DNA of 64,000 bases from Microbacterium sp. ABRD28 (GTDB lineage: Bacteria > Actinomycetota > Actinomycetes > Actinomycetales > Microbacteriaceae): assembly GCF_003850245.1 (NCBI RefSeq), contig NZ_CP031015.1:2294001-2358000 (forward strand), read 5' to 3'. Below are positions 55,397 to 63,337 of the stretch, one piece after another. Each line of letters opens with the position of its first letter. Position 1 is the first letter of the stretch. The notes under the pieces were generated by a model, which saw only the letters and a list, made by a program, of their open reading frames with translations, did not search any database and was not told the origin of the DNA. Made by a program: the position numbers and the translations under genes.

Positions 55397-55765
55397 TGGT
55401 GGAGATGGGGGGAATCGAACCCCCGTCCATCGCTGGGATACTGCGTCTTCTCCGGGCGCAGTCTGTGCAGACGTTCTGCTCGGCCCCGACCTTTGTCACA
55501 GACACCTAAGTCGACAGGCCCAGCCTGGGAAGAGTCCCGTGTGACGTCCAGGCGCCATCACACAGCAAGTCCCCTAGATGACGCCAGAATCCGTAGCGGG
55601 AACACCTACGGTCTGACGGAGTTCAGGCTCGCTTAGGCAGCGAGGGTGAACTCAGTGCGCTTAGGTTCGGCACTTATTGGTTCGCAGAGATCGTTAACGA
55701 GATAACTCTGCATCCTCGGCCCGCTTCCCGCAGATTCACAGGCGATGTCGAAACCGATCATCCCC
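55397..55765 (-). ncRNA. ssrA: Transfer-messenger RNA (tmRNA)
   Basis: A tmRNA of about 369 nt that rescues stalled ribosomes together with SmpB (encoded 4 kb away). The 5' end GGGGATGATCGGTTTCGAC pairs with the 3' acceptor CATCTCC, and the T-arm GGTTCGATTCC lies before an encoded ACCA. The tag frame 55671-55633 gives AEPKRTEFTLAA and then TAA, with resume codon GCC. The tag ends in the LAA degron read by Clp proteases. Pseudoknot-forming GC-rich segments lie between the tag and the 3' tRNA-like part. Confidence 0.95.
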
Positions 55766-55921
55766 ATGACCCCTCGAGAGGGAGCCGCCGTCACACTGTG
55801 GAATTGCCATCTCGGACGATGTTCGACCGAGCACATCAGGATACAACGGATGACGACGCCGCGCCATTCCGCAAGGGATGGCGACGCACCGGGTGCCTCT
55901 TCCCGGGGCGCCGCCACCACG

Positions 55922-56728
55922 TCAGGCGAAGTCCAGCGCTCCGCGAACGATCGAGTCGCCGGAATGCGTCGGATCCCCGTCGACCGGCTCGTCGGAGACA
56001 TCCACGAGCACGAACTCGCGAAGGTCGATGGTGTCCGGCACCACGAACTCGCCGGTCTGCCCTTCGAGCATGCCGAGACTGACGATCTCGGTGGCATCCT
56101 CGGTGATCAGCCACACTTCGCGGTTGCTGTCGGGATCGACATCGGCATCCAGGGTCACTTCGATGACCGTCTCGTCTCCGCGTTCGACGACCACCGCGGA
56201 CCCCTCGGCACCCGGGTGGTCGGGGAAGGCGGCCAGCTCGGCAGAGGCCAACTCGACCACCGTCGCCTGCCGTGTCAGAGCCCATCCCCCCACAGCGACG
56301 CCGAGGACGGCCACGCTGGCGGCCAGCACGAAAAGCCCGCGGATGAGCCCGCTGCGCCGCCGACGCGGCGTCGATGCCCCGCGGGCACCGCCCGATGCGC
56401 GCTCCGCTTCCGACTCCGTGGGGTCCATGAGATCGGTCTCGACCCGAGGGTCTATCTCCGAGGTGGCCGCCGCGTCGGAGATCGCCGCCGGAGCAGAGAA
56501 TCCGAGTTCCTCCGAGATCCGTGACCAGACGCGCTCAGGCGGGGCTTCGAGGTCTTCGAGCAGGACGGTGGACCGACCCGCCACCACGGTGCGGGTCAGA
56601 GCGGACAGCTCCACCGCGCAGCGAGGGCAGGTGCTGAGGTGATCCTGTTCTGCGGGGGTCGCCACCGGTTCCCCGATCGCAAGAAGCGTCAGGACTTCGG
56701 GATCGAGATGCGACTCAAGATGCTGCAT
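55922..56728 (-). CDS. Zinc-finger anti-sigma factor with RskA-type C-terminal domain
   Basis: A 268 aa membrane anti-sigma factor. The cytoplasmic zinc-binding anti-sigma domain contains the H-x3-C-x2-C motif in EQDHLSTCPRCAVEL. An acidic linker follows, then one membrane helix (about 130-150), and an outer RskA (anti-sigma-K) domain (WLITEDATEIVSLGMLEG). Such proteins bind their sigma factor until the outer domain is cleaved. Its ATG lies inside the last codons of the sigma gene (14-bp overlap), so the pair is made together. Confidence 0.92.
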   Translation of the reverse strand: MQHLESHLDPEVLTLLAIGEPVATPAEQDHLSTCPRCAVELSALTRTVVAGRSTVLLEDLEAPPERVWSRISEELGFSAPAAISDAAATSEIDPRVETDLMDPTESEAERASGGARGASTPRRRRSGLIRGLFVLAASVAVLGVAVGGWALTRQATVVELASAELAAFPDHPGAEGSAVVVERGDETVIEVTLDADVDPDSNREVWLITEDATEIVSLGMLEGQTGEFVVPDTIDLREFVLVDVSDEPVDGDPTHSGDSIVRGALDFA

Positions 56729-57293
56729 GGCTCACCTCCAATCGGGATCGCAGACGGGTAAGACTTCGACGGATATGGCTCTTGACGGTGCCCAGCGGCA
56801 TGTCGAGGCGGGAGGCGATCTGCTGGTGCGTCAGATCGTCGTAGAAGGCCAACTTGACCACCTCTTGGGCGTCCGGTTCCAAGCGGCTGATCTCATCGGC
56901 GAGAAGGATGGTATCGCCGATGTCGACCTCGGGGGCGTCACGACCCGTGGGCTCGGCGTACCTCTCCAGCTCGCGTTGCAGAGCGCCGATTCGTGCGCGC
57001 GCCTCATGGGTGTCGGCGATCCGGCGGCGGGCGATGGCGATCAACCAGGTCGACACACGCGCTTTCGCGGGGTCGAAGCTCGCGCGGGACCCCCACGCGG
57101 AGACGAACGTCTTCTGCGTGACGTCTTCGGCGTCGCTGCGGTCTCCGAGCGAGCGCAGCGCCAGGGTGAACACGACCGGCGACCAGCGCCGGTAGATCTC
57201 CTCCAGTGCCCGTTCGTCTCCGTCTCGGAACCGCTCACCGACCCCTTCGTCAGCTGCTCCCGGCGGTGATACCGCCGAATTGTCGATGCTCAT
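56715..57293 (-). CDS. ECF sigma factor (SigK-like)
   Basis: A 192 aa extracytoplasmic-function sigma factor. Region 2 spans about 30-100 (YRRWSPVVFTLALRSLGDRS, AEDVTQKTFVSAW). Region 4 ends in the helix-turn-helix LTHQQIASRLDMPLGTVKSH. It is overlapped by its anti-sigma factor downstream. The start is either ATG 57293 (AGGAG 11 nt upstream) or GTG 57305, which overlaps the sortase stop. Transcribed together with sortase and DUF4397 genes, so cell-surface assembly may be both its target and its context. Confidence 0.9.
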   Translation of the reverse strand: MSIDNSAVSPPGAADEGVGERFRDGDERALEEIYRRWSPVVFTLALRSLGDRSDAEDVTQKTFVSAWGSRASFDPAKARVSTWLIAIARRRIADTHEARARIGALQRELERYAEPTGRDAPEVDIGDTILLADEISRLEPDAQEVVKLAFYDDLTHQQIASRLDMPLGTVKSHIRRSLTRLRSRLEVSHAAS

Positions 57294-57301
57294 GGTGGCG
57301 C

Positions 57302-57949
57302 TCACTCCTGTACGGGGGTGGCGAGGGCCACCACGTTGTCCTCGTAGCGGCCGATCGACGCATCGAACGCGCCACCGCAGGTGATGAGCACCAGCATGGG
57401 GGAACCGGACCGGGCGAACAAGTCATCGACAGGAAGGTCCGCCTTCTTGTAATAGGTGACCGAGTCCAGTCGGTAACGGGTGAGGTTCCCTGTGTCATCG
57501 GTCACCTCGATGAGCGTTCCCTGCGCCAGATCCCGGATGCGGCTGAAGGGGCCGATCCCGTATCCCGGCATGTCCACGTGGGCGGAGATGACAGCGCGAC
57601 CCTCCGGGGACTGAGGACCAGGGCCGAAGCGATACCACCCGGCCACTGCGGGGTCTTCCGGCAGTTCCATCGCCTGGTTGGCATCGACGCCGACCGGGAT
57701 CACCGGGACGTCGATCCCCGCGTCGGCCACCGACACTCGAACCGGTGCCGGTACGACGGCGGCCGGCGCCGGTGTGGCCGGTGCCACGGGGATCTCCACC
57801 GAGGGAGTCGGCGCCTGAGCGGAGATCTCCGGCGCGGGAAGCGAGGTGGCCGGCTGCTGCACTCCGGCCGATTGGGCCGGAGTGCCGCAGCCGGTGAGGG
57901 CGAGGACGAGCAGTGCCGCCAGGGGTGCTGCCCGCCTCGCCCTCATCAT
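57302..57949 (-). CDS. Class E/F-type sortase, lipoprotein form
   Basis: A 215 aa sortase domain protein. The signal peptide ends in a lipobox-like LTGC (Cys21). A Pro/Ala-rich linker of about 55 residues follows, and the sortase barrel spans about 75-215. The catalytic residues are visible: His in ISAHVDMPG, Cys in LVLITCGGAF, Arg in SIGRYEDNVV. Sortases cleave surface-protein sorting signals and link them to cell wall. Anchoring by a lipid rather than a transmembrane helix is unusual and is an inference from the lipobox. It lies 18 bp behind the DUF4397 gene. Confidence 0.88.
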   Translation of the reverse strand: MMRARRAAPLAALLVLALTGCGTPAQSAGVQQPATSLPAPEISAQAPTPSVEIPVAPATPAPAAVVPAPVRVSVADAGIDVPVIPVGVDANQAMELPEDPAVAGWYRFGPGPQSPEGRAVISAHVDMPGYGIGPFSRIRDLAQGTLIEVTDDTGNLTRYRLDSVTYYKKADLPVDDLFARSGSPMLVLITCGGAFDASIGRYEDNVVALATPVQE

Positions 57950-57966
57950 CCTTCTATCCTCGCCGA

Positions 57967-58791
57967 TCAGCGGCCGCTGCGGGCGCGGACGGCGACGACG
58001 GTGCCGCCGGCGACACCGAAGGCGACCAGAAGGCCGGCGGCAAGCCACGCACCCTGCACGAGCGTGTCCTGCGCAGCCAGCTGACCACCGGCACCCGACG
58101 GGACACCACCCGAGGGGCCACCGTGCAGACCGTCGATGGTCTGCACCGCGAGAGCGAGGTTGCCGGCCTCAGCCGAGCCCCACGCGTAGACAATGGTCAG
58201 CGTGCCCTCGGCGACGTTGACGTCTGCCGGGCCGATGACCGGGTCGGTGGTGCCCGCGAGAGCCACCGCGGCCGAGACGGTGCCGGCCGGGAGGTTGAGG
58301 GTGGCCTCGTTCGGGTTCGTCAGGTCCTCGACGACCGGCGAGCCACCGGCGAGGATGTCGACGGCGGGTGCCGCGGCGACGTGACGGACCGTCAGGCGAC
58401 CCTCTCCCGCAGCGGTCTGCGCGGTGTCGTTGACGAACGCGTTGAGGGCGGGCTCGCCGGCCTCGTTGAGGTTGGCGGTCGCGGTGTAGTTCACGCCGGC
58501 GTCCAGCGTCACGGACGTCGACAGGATCGGCTCGCTCGCGTCTGCGGCGTCGGTCGCCGTGAGCGCGATGTCGTAGCTGTCCGCCGGAAGTGCCAGCGGA
58601 CCGGCGAGGTCACCGGGCTGGAAGTCGTCGAGGGTCAATTCGCCGTTGACGTAGACGTCGACGGGGGTGTCGGGGATGCCGTGCAGCACCGAAAGCTGAG
58701 CCTCGCCGCTCGTGCTCGCGTTCGCGGGAAGGGCGAGGCCCAGTGCCGCGACGACGCCGACCGTAAGGCCGGCAACCATGGTCTTGCGCAT
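57967..58791 (-). CDS. DUF4397 domain surface protein with C-terminal membrane helix
   Basis: A 274 aa exported protein. The signal peptide spans residues 1-26 (cut near ALPANASTS). Two DUF4397-type beta-rich repeats follow (AQLSVLHGIPDTPVDVYVNG and GRLTVRHVAAAPAVDILAGG). A Gly/Ser linker, a short LAAQDT stretch, one hydrophobic helix and a basic RARSGR end complete it. That ending has the layout of a cell-wall sorting signal with a degenerate motif. ATG 58791 with AGGAGG 6 nt upstream. First gene of the operon that continues into sortase, sigma and anti-sigma, making it a likely sortase substrate. Confidence 0.88.
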   Translation of the reverse strand: MRKTMVAGLTVGVVAALGLALPANASTSGEAQLSVLHGIPDTPVDVYVNGELTLDDFQPGDLAGPLALPADSYDIALTATDAADASEPILSTSVTLDAGVNYTATANLNEAGEPALNAFVNDTAQTAAGEGRLTVRHVAAAPAVDILAGGSPVVEDLTNPNEATLNLPAGTVSAAVALAGTTDPVIGPADVNVAEGTLTIVYAWGSAEAGNLALAVQTIDGLHGGPSGGVPSGAGGQLAAQDTLVQGAWLAAGLLVAFGVAGGTVVAVRARSGR

Positions 58792-58902
58792 GAAGATCCT
58801 CCTGGGGTGAGTGGCAGTGAGGGTCACCGCCTTTCATGAAGTACTTCTCGAGACCCGAGGCGTTTGGATGCACCGGCATGAGATTTTCCCGACACCGCGT
58901 CG

Positions 58903-58908
58903 TAGAGT
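58903..58908 (+). promoter_or_regulatory. -10 element of leaderless SIMPL transcript
   Basis: TAGAGT lies 7 nt before the ATG at 58916, which has no ribosome-binding site. Confidence 0.5.
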
Positions 58909-58915
58909 CGGCCTC

Positions 58916-59584
58916 ATGAGTGAGGTCGTGGTGACGGTGCACGGGGAGCACGAGGCTCGGGTGGCCCCTGAGGAGGCCGTGGCCACACTGGTGGTGCGCG
59001 CCGAGGGCGCAACCCGGGAACGTGTGGTCGCTGAGGTCTCCGCCTGGACCGCGCCGCTGCGCGACGAGCTCGAGTCCGCGCACGCCGAAGGACGTGTCGC
59101 GCAGTGGTCGAGCGACAGTGTGTCGGCGTGGTCGGAGCGGCCATGGAACGCCGAGGGGAAGCGGCTGGCACCCGTCTTCCACGCCACGGTGAACCTGTCG
59201 GCGACCTTCACCGATTTCGACGCCCTGTCCGCGTGGGCGAGCGAGGTCGTCGAACGCGACGGCGTGCAGTTCACGGGGGTCGACTGGCGGCTGTCCCCTC
59301 TGACGCGGGCGGCTCTGGAGCGCTCGGTCGCCGCTGAGGCGGTGACCGTCGCCGTGGAGCGCGCGACGGCCTATGCCCGCGCGCTCGGACTGTCGGATGT
59401 CACCGCCGTCGAGATCGCGGATGCCGGGATGCTGACCAATGATCGTGGCGCGCGCGGCGAGTCGATGCGTCCCCTGATGGCGCGCGCGGCGTTCGCCGGT
59501 GATGCGGGCGCTGCCGAGATCCGGCTTCAGCCCGCCGATGTCGTCGTCAGCGCCACCGTCGACGCCCGCTTCGTCGCCCGTTGA
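58916..59584 (+). CDS. SIMPL (DUF541) domain protein
   Basis: A 222 aa SIMPL-domain protein. It has the N-terminal strand VVVTVHGEHEARVAPEEAVA (the E-x7-A-like lead typical of DUF541), the central LERSVAAEAVTVAVERATAY helix, and a C-terminal VVVSATVDARFV strand. No signal peptide, unlike many family members, so it is probably cytoplasmic. The function of the family is not settled. It converges on smpB, 25 bp apart. Confidence 0.85.
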   Translation: MSEVVVTVHGEHEARVAPEEAVATLVVRAEGATRERVVAEVSAWTAPLRDELESAHAEGRVAQWSSDSVSAWSERPWNAEGKRLAPVFHATVNLSATFTDFDALSAWASEVVERDGVQFTGVDWRLSPLTRAALERSVAAEAVTVAVERATAYARALGLSDVTAVEIADAGMLTNDRGARGESMRPLMARAAFAGDAGAAEIRLQPADVVVSATVDARFVAR

Positions 59585-59609
59585 CTGCGGGCGTCAGCCT
59601 GGTGGCTTC

Positions 59610-60086
59610 TCAGTCGCCGAGACGATTGCGGGTGCGCATCGCCCGCTCCGCCTCGCGACGGTCCTGACGCTCGCGCAGGGTCTGTCGCTTGTCGAATTCC
59701 CGTTTGCCCTTCGCCACAGCGATCTCGACCTTGGCGCGACCGTCGGAGAAGTACAGGCGCAGAGGGACGAGCGTGTACCCGCCTGCCGAGACGGCGTGCG
59801 AGAGCTTGACGATCTCGTCCTTGTGCAGGAGGAGCTTCCGCGTGCGCTTGGCGGCGTGATTGGTCCAATGTCCCTGCGAGTACTCGGGGATGTGGACGGC
59901 GTCGAGGAAGGCCTGACCGCCGTCGATGTAGGCATAGCCGTCGGTGAGGTTCGCTCGTCCCTGACGCAGCGACTTCACCTCGGTGCCGGTGAGGACCAGT
60001 CCCGCCTCGTAGGTCTTGTCGATGAGGTAGTCGTGGCGCGCGCGACGGTTCGTCGCGATGACCTTCTCACCGCGTTCGCGTGCCAT
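59610..60086 (-). CDS. smpB: SsrA-binding protein
   Basis: Partner of tmRNA in rescue of stalled ribosomes. The 158 aa OB-fold protein has [39 protein letters not shown] and [13 protein letters not shown]. The basic C-terminal tail ([15 protein letters not shown]) enters the ribosomal channel. AAGGAGG lies 9 nt before the ATG. It follows ftsX; its RNA partner ssrA is encoded about 4 kb further along the same strand. Confidence 0.97.
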   Translation of the reverse strand: MARERGEKVIATNRRARHDYLIDKTYEAGLVLTGTEVKSLRQGRANLTDGYAYIDGGQAFLDAVHIPEYSQGHWTNHAAKRTRKLLLHKDEIVKLSHAVSAGGYTLVPLRLYFSDGRAKVEIAVAKGKREFDKRQTLRERQDRREAERAMRTRNRLGD

Positions 60087-60166
60087 GGCTGCATCCTCCT
60101 TCAGGGCCGCACAGCCGCATCCGGTTCTTCGGATCGCGCACGGCAGCCCGCCAGTCTAGCAAGCGG

Positions 60167-61081
60167 TCAGGTCCGCAGCCACCGGCGGATGGCGAAGCTC
60201 GCCGAGAGCGCGGCGAGGACCACGCCGATGGCGACGATCACGGGGATCACGACGGCGACGTCGCCGCCGTCGACCCACGTGGTGACGAACTGCACGCGTC
60301 CGCGGAGCTCCTCGACGCCGAAATGCAATCCCAGCACGACCGTGACGCTCGCCAGGATCGAGCCGATGAGGGCGGCGAAGACACCCTCGAGGACGAACGG
60401 GGTCTGGATGAAGCGGTTGGATGCTCCGACCATGCGCATGATGCCGAGCTCGCGACGCCGGGCGAAGGCCGACAGTCGGATCGTGGTGGCGATGAGGAGC
60501 ACCGCGGCGATGAGCATCAGCCCGGCGATCCCCACCGCGATGTAGGTCGCGACGGTCAGCGCCGAGAAGAGCGGATCGAGGTACTGCAGCTGATCCTCGA
60601 CGACTTCGACTCCCTCCATGCCCTGGAACGCCTCGATGATGACGTCTGAGCGGCGGTGGTCGACGAGGTTGATCCGGAAGGTCTCGTTCAGCTGATCGGG
60701 GGTGATGACGCTCGCGTAGTCCTCGCCGAGCAGGTCGATGACGTTCGCGTAGGCCTCGTCGCGGTTCTCGAAGCGCACCTCATCGATGAGCGGGGCGATC
60801 GCCGGGCTGTCCAGCTGCGTCTGCACCGCAGCGATCTGCTCGGCCGTCGCGACGCCGCCCGCACAGGTGTCCTCCTGCGTCGACACCGACGTGCACATGC
60901 TGATCGCGACCTGAGCCCGGTCGGCCCAGAAGTTCTCCATCTTGCCGATCTGCATCTGCATGAGGATCGCCGCGCCGACGAAGGTGAGTGAGACGAACGT
61001 GACGAGCACCACCGAGATGACCATCGACGCGTTCCGGCGAAGACCCGTGAACGCCTCGGCCAACACCAGACCGACCCTCAT
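60167..61081 (-). CDS. ftsX: Cell division protein FtsX (permease-like)
   Basis: Membrane partner of FtsE that couples division to peptidoglycan hydrolases. The 304 aa protein has a first helix at about 20-42, an outer loop domain of about 130 residues, and three more helices at the end (about 175-300). The outer loop contains a close cysteine pair (ISMCTSVSTQEDTC) likely to form a disulfide. ATGA overlap with ftsE. Confidence 0.96.
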   Translation of the reverse strand: MRVGLVLAEAFTGLRRNASMVISVVLVTFVSLTFVGAAILMQMQIGKMENFWADRAQVAISMCTSVSTQEDTCAGGVATAEQIAAVQTQLDSPAIAPLIDEVRFENRDEAYANVIDLLGEDYASVITPDQLNETFRINLVDHRRSDVIIEAFQGMEGVEVVEDQLQYLDPLFSALTVATYIAVGIAGLMLIAAVLLIATTIRLSAFARRRELGIMRMVGASNRFIQTPFVLEGVFAALIGSILASVTVVLGLHFGVEELRGRVQFVTTWVDGGDVAVVIPVIVAIGVVLAALSASFAIRRWLRT

Positions 61082-62139
61082 GAGGTCGGTCCGACTTCGT
61101 CGTCCCGGTCGCGACGACCGAGCCCGAGACGATCGGCGACGCCGAGCTCGGCGACTTCGACTTCGGGGATGTCCTGCACGGGCACCGGCTGCGTCTGCGG
61201 TCGCGTGATGCCGTGCGTCGCAGACCCCGGCGCGGGGGCCCGTTCCGGCTGCTGAGCCTGCGCGCCGGCCGGAATCGTCGCGGGCTCAGGAGCCGACTCG
61301 CGGGTCTCGCCTGCCCACGGTGGTGCCCCCGACTCGGTCGGGAGACTCGTCCCGGCCATCGCTGCGGCCTCGCGCTGGAGTTCGAGCACGGCCGTGAGGG
61401 CGGCGACGGCGGCGGCCCCCCGCTCGGGCTCGGGAGCGAGGCTCGGAATCGCCGAGGTGTCGCCGTACCCGCCGTGGCGTTCGTCGCGCACCATCTCGCC
61501 GTTCTTCAACTCGATCACGCGTCGCTTCATCTGGTCGACGAACCCCGCCTCGTGGGTGGCCATGACCACGGTGGTGCCGTTGGCGTTGATCCGGGCGAGC
61601 AATTGCATGATGTCCACGGAGGTGGCGGGGTCGAGATTTCCGGTGGGCTCGTCAGCGAGGAGCACCTGCGGCCGATTCGCCAGCGCCCGTGCGATCGCCA
61701 CGCGCTGCTGCTCACCGCCGGAGAGTTCGTGCGGGAACCGCTTCTCCTTGCCGGCGAGGCCCACGAGCGCCAGCACCTCGGGAACCGCCTGCTGGATGAA
61801 CGCACGCGACGACCCGATCACCTGGAGGGTGAACGCCACGTTCTGGAACACCGTCTTGGACGGCAGCAGCCGGAAGTCCTGGAACACCGCTCCGATGTGG
61901 CGACGGAAATAGGGGACCTTGCGGTTGGAGAGCGTGCGCACGTCGCGGCCCAGCACGACCACCCGCCCGTCGCTCGGCACGTCTTCGCGCAGGATCAGCC
62001 GGAGGCACGAGGACTTGCCCGAGCCCGACGCGCCGACGAGGAAGACGAACTCGCCGCGGAGCACCTCGAAGTCGACCTTGTTCAGGGCGGGGCGGGAGGT
62101 GCCGCGATAGTGCTTCGTGACGTTCTCGAACCTGATCAT
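61078..62139 (-). CDS. ftsE: Cell division ATP-binding protein FtsE with long C-terminal extension
   Basis: ABC ATPase of the FtsEX complex. The ATPase core (about 1-225) has Walker A GASGSGKSSCL, signature LSGGEQQRVAIARAL, Walker B VLLADEPTGNLD and the H-loop ATHEAGFVD. The protein is 353 aa, whereas FtsE is typically about 220-230. The extra ~125 residues are low-complexity Ala/Pro/Glu-rich sequence ending in a charged LGRRDRDDEVGPTS. The reading frame is uninterrupted and runs exactly into the ftsX start, so the tail is real. Confidence 0.96.
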   Translation of the reverse strand: MIRFENVTKHYRGTSRPALNKVDFEVLRGEFVFLVGASGSGKSSCLRLILREDVPSDGRVVVLGRDVRTLSNRKVPYFRRHIGAVFQDFRLLPSKTVFQNVAFTLQVIGSSRAFIQQAVPEVLALVGLAGKEKRFPHELSGGEQQRVAIARALANRPQVLLADEPTGNLDPATSVDIMQLLARINANGTTVVMATHEAGFVDQMKRRVIELKNGEMVRDERHGGYGDTSAIPSLAPEPERGAAAVAALTAVLELQREAAAMAGTSLPTESGAPPWAGETRESAPEPATIPAGAQAQQPERAPAPGSATHGITRPQTQPVPVQDIPEVEVAELGVADRLGLGRRDRDDEVGPTS

Positions 62140-62204
62140 GGCGTGACGAGCCTAAGCGGCGGTGCGCCGGAGGCGCCGAGCGACACCCGGCGCGGCGTCA
62201 TCCG

Positions 62205-63317
62205 TCAGTCGTCGTCATCTTTGCGCTTGCGCCAGCGGATGCCGGCGGCGATGAAGCCGTCGATGTCACCGTCGAACACCGGCGCGGGGTTGCCGACCTC
62301 GTGGCCGGTGCGCAGGTCTTTCACCAGCTGCTGGCCGTACAGGAAGTACGAGCGCATCTGGTCGCCCCAGCTGGCGGTGATGGTTCCCGCGAGCTCCTTC
62401 TTCTTCGCCGCCTCCTCCTCGCGCTTGAGCAGCAGCAGGCGCGTCTGGAGCACACGCATCGCGGCCGCGCGGTTCTGGATCTGCGACTTCTCGTTCTGCA
62501 TCGACACGACGATGCCGGTCGGAAGGTGGGTGATGCGCACCGCCGAGTCGGTGGTGTTCACCGACTGACCGCCCGGTCCGGAAGAGCGGAAGACGTCGAC
62601 CCGGATGTCACCCTCGGGGATGTCGACCTCGACGGCCTCCTCCATCACCGGGATCACCTCGACGGCGGCGAAGGAGGTCTGTCGCTTGTCGGCGGCGCCG
62701 AACGGACTGATCCTCGCGAGGCGGTGGGTGCCCGCCTCGACCGACAACGTGCCGTAGGCGTAGGGCGCATCGATCTCGAAGGTGGCCGATTTGATCCCGG
62801 CGCCCTCCGCGTAGGAGGTGTCCATGACCTTGACGGGGTACTTGTGGCGCTCGGCCCACCGCAGGTACATGCGCATCAGCATTTCGGCGAAGTCGGTGGC
62901 GTCGTCGCCGCCCGCGCCGGATCGGATCGTCACCACCGCGGAACGGTCGTCGTACTCGCCGTCGAGGAGCGTCTGCACCTCGAGCTGACCGATGACGTCC
63001 TCGAGCTCGGCGATCTCGTGACGGGCCTCCTCAGCGGAGTCTTCGTCCTCCATCTCGTTGGCGAGTTCGACGAGCACCTCAAGATCGTCGAGGCGCTGCT
63101 CGATGTCGGAGATGCGCTTGAGCTCGCTCTGGCGGTGGCTGAGGGCGCTGGTGACCTTCTGCGCCTTGTCCACGTCGTCCCAGAGGTCGGGGGCGCCGGC
63201 TTCCTCACTGAGGCGCGCGATCTCGGACTCGAGGGCGTCGACGTCGACGACGGCCTTGATGTCGGAGAACGTGGACCGGAGGGCCTTGATGTCGTCGGAC
63301 GGATCGAATTCGAGCAT
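62205..63317 (-). CDS. prfB: Peptide chain release factor 2
   Basis: Recognises UGA and UAA and releases the peptide. The 370 aa protein has the anticodon-like SPF motif in [15 protein letters not shown] and the GGQ motif in [17 protein letters not shown]. The N-terminal domain is coiled-coil-like. The reading frame is continuous at the place where many bacteria have the programmed +1 frameshift, as is usual for actinobacteria. Start of the conserved prfB-ftsE-ftsX-smpB order. Confidence 0.97.
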   Translation of the reverse strand: MLEFDPSDDIKALRSTFSDIKAVVDVDALESEIARLSEEAGAPDLWDDVDKAQKVTSALSHRQSELKRISDIEQRLDDLEVLVELANEMEDEDSAEEARHEIAELEDVIGQLEVQTLLDGEYDDRSAVVTIRSGAGGDDATDFAEMLMRMYLRWAERHKYPVKVMDTSYAEGAGIKSATFEIDAPYAYGTLSVEAGTHRLARISPFGAADKRQTSFAAVEVIPVMEEAVEVDIPEGDIRVDVFRSSGPGGQSVNTTDSAVRITHLPTGIVVSMQNEKSQIQNRAAAMRVLQTRLLLLKREEEAAKKKELAGTITASWGDQMRSYFLYGQQLVKDLRTGHEVGNPAPVFDGDIDGFIAAGIRWRKRKDDDD

Positions 63318-63337
63318 GACACTCCAGACTAACGTGG

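Noticed and set aside
63180..63317. Programmed frameshift in prfB
   Set aside because: The frame from ATG 63317 is continuous through the region where a CUU-UGA slip site would lie; no in-frame stop is present.
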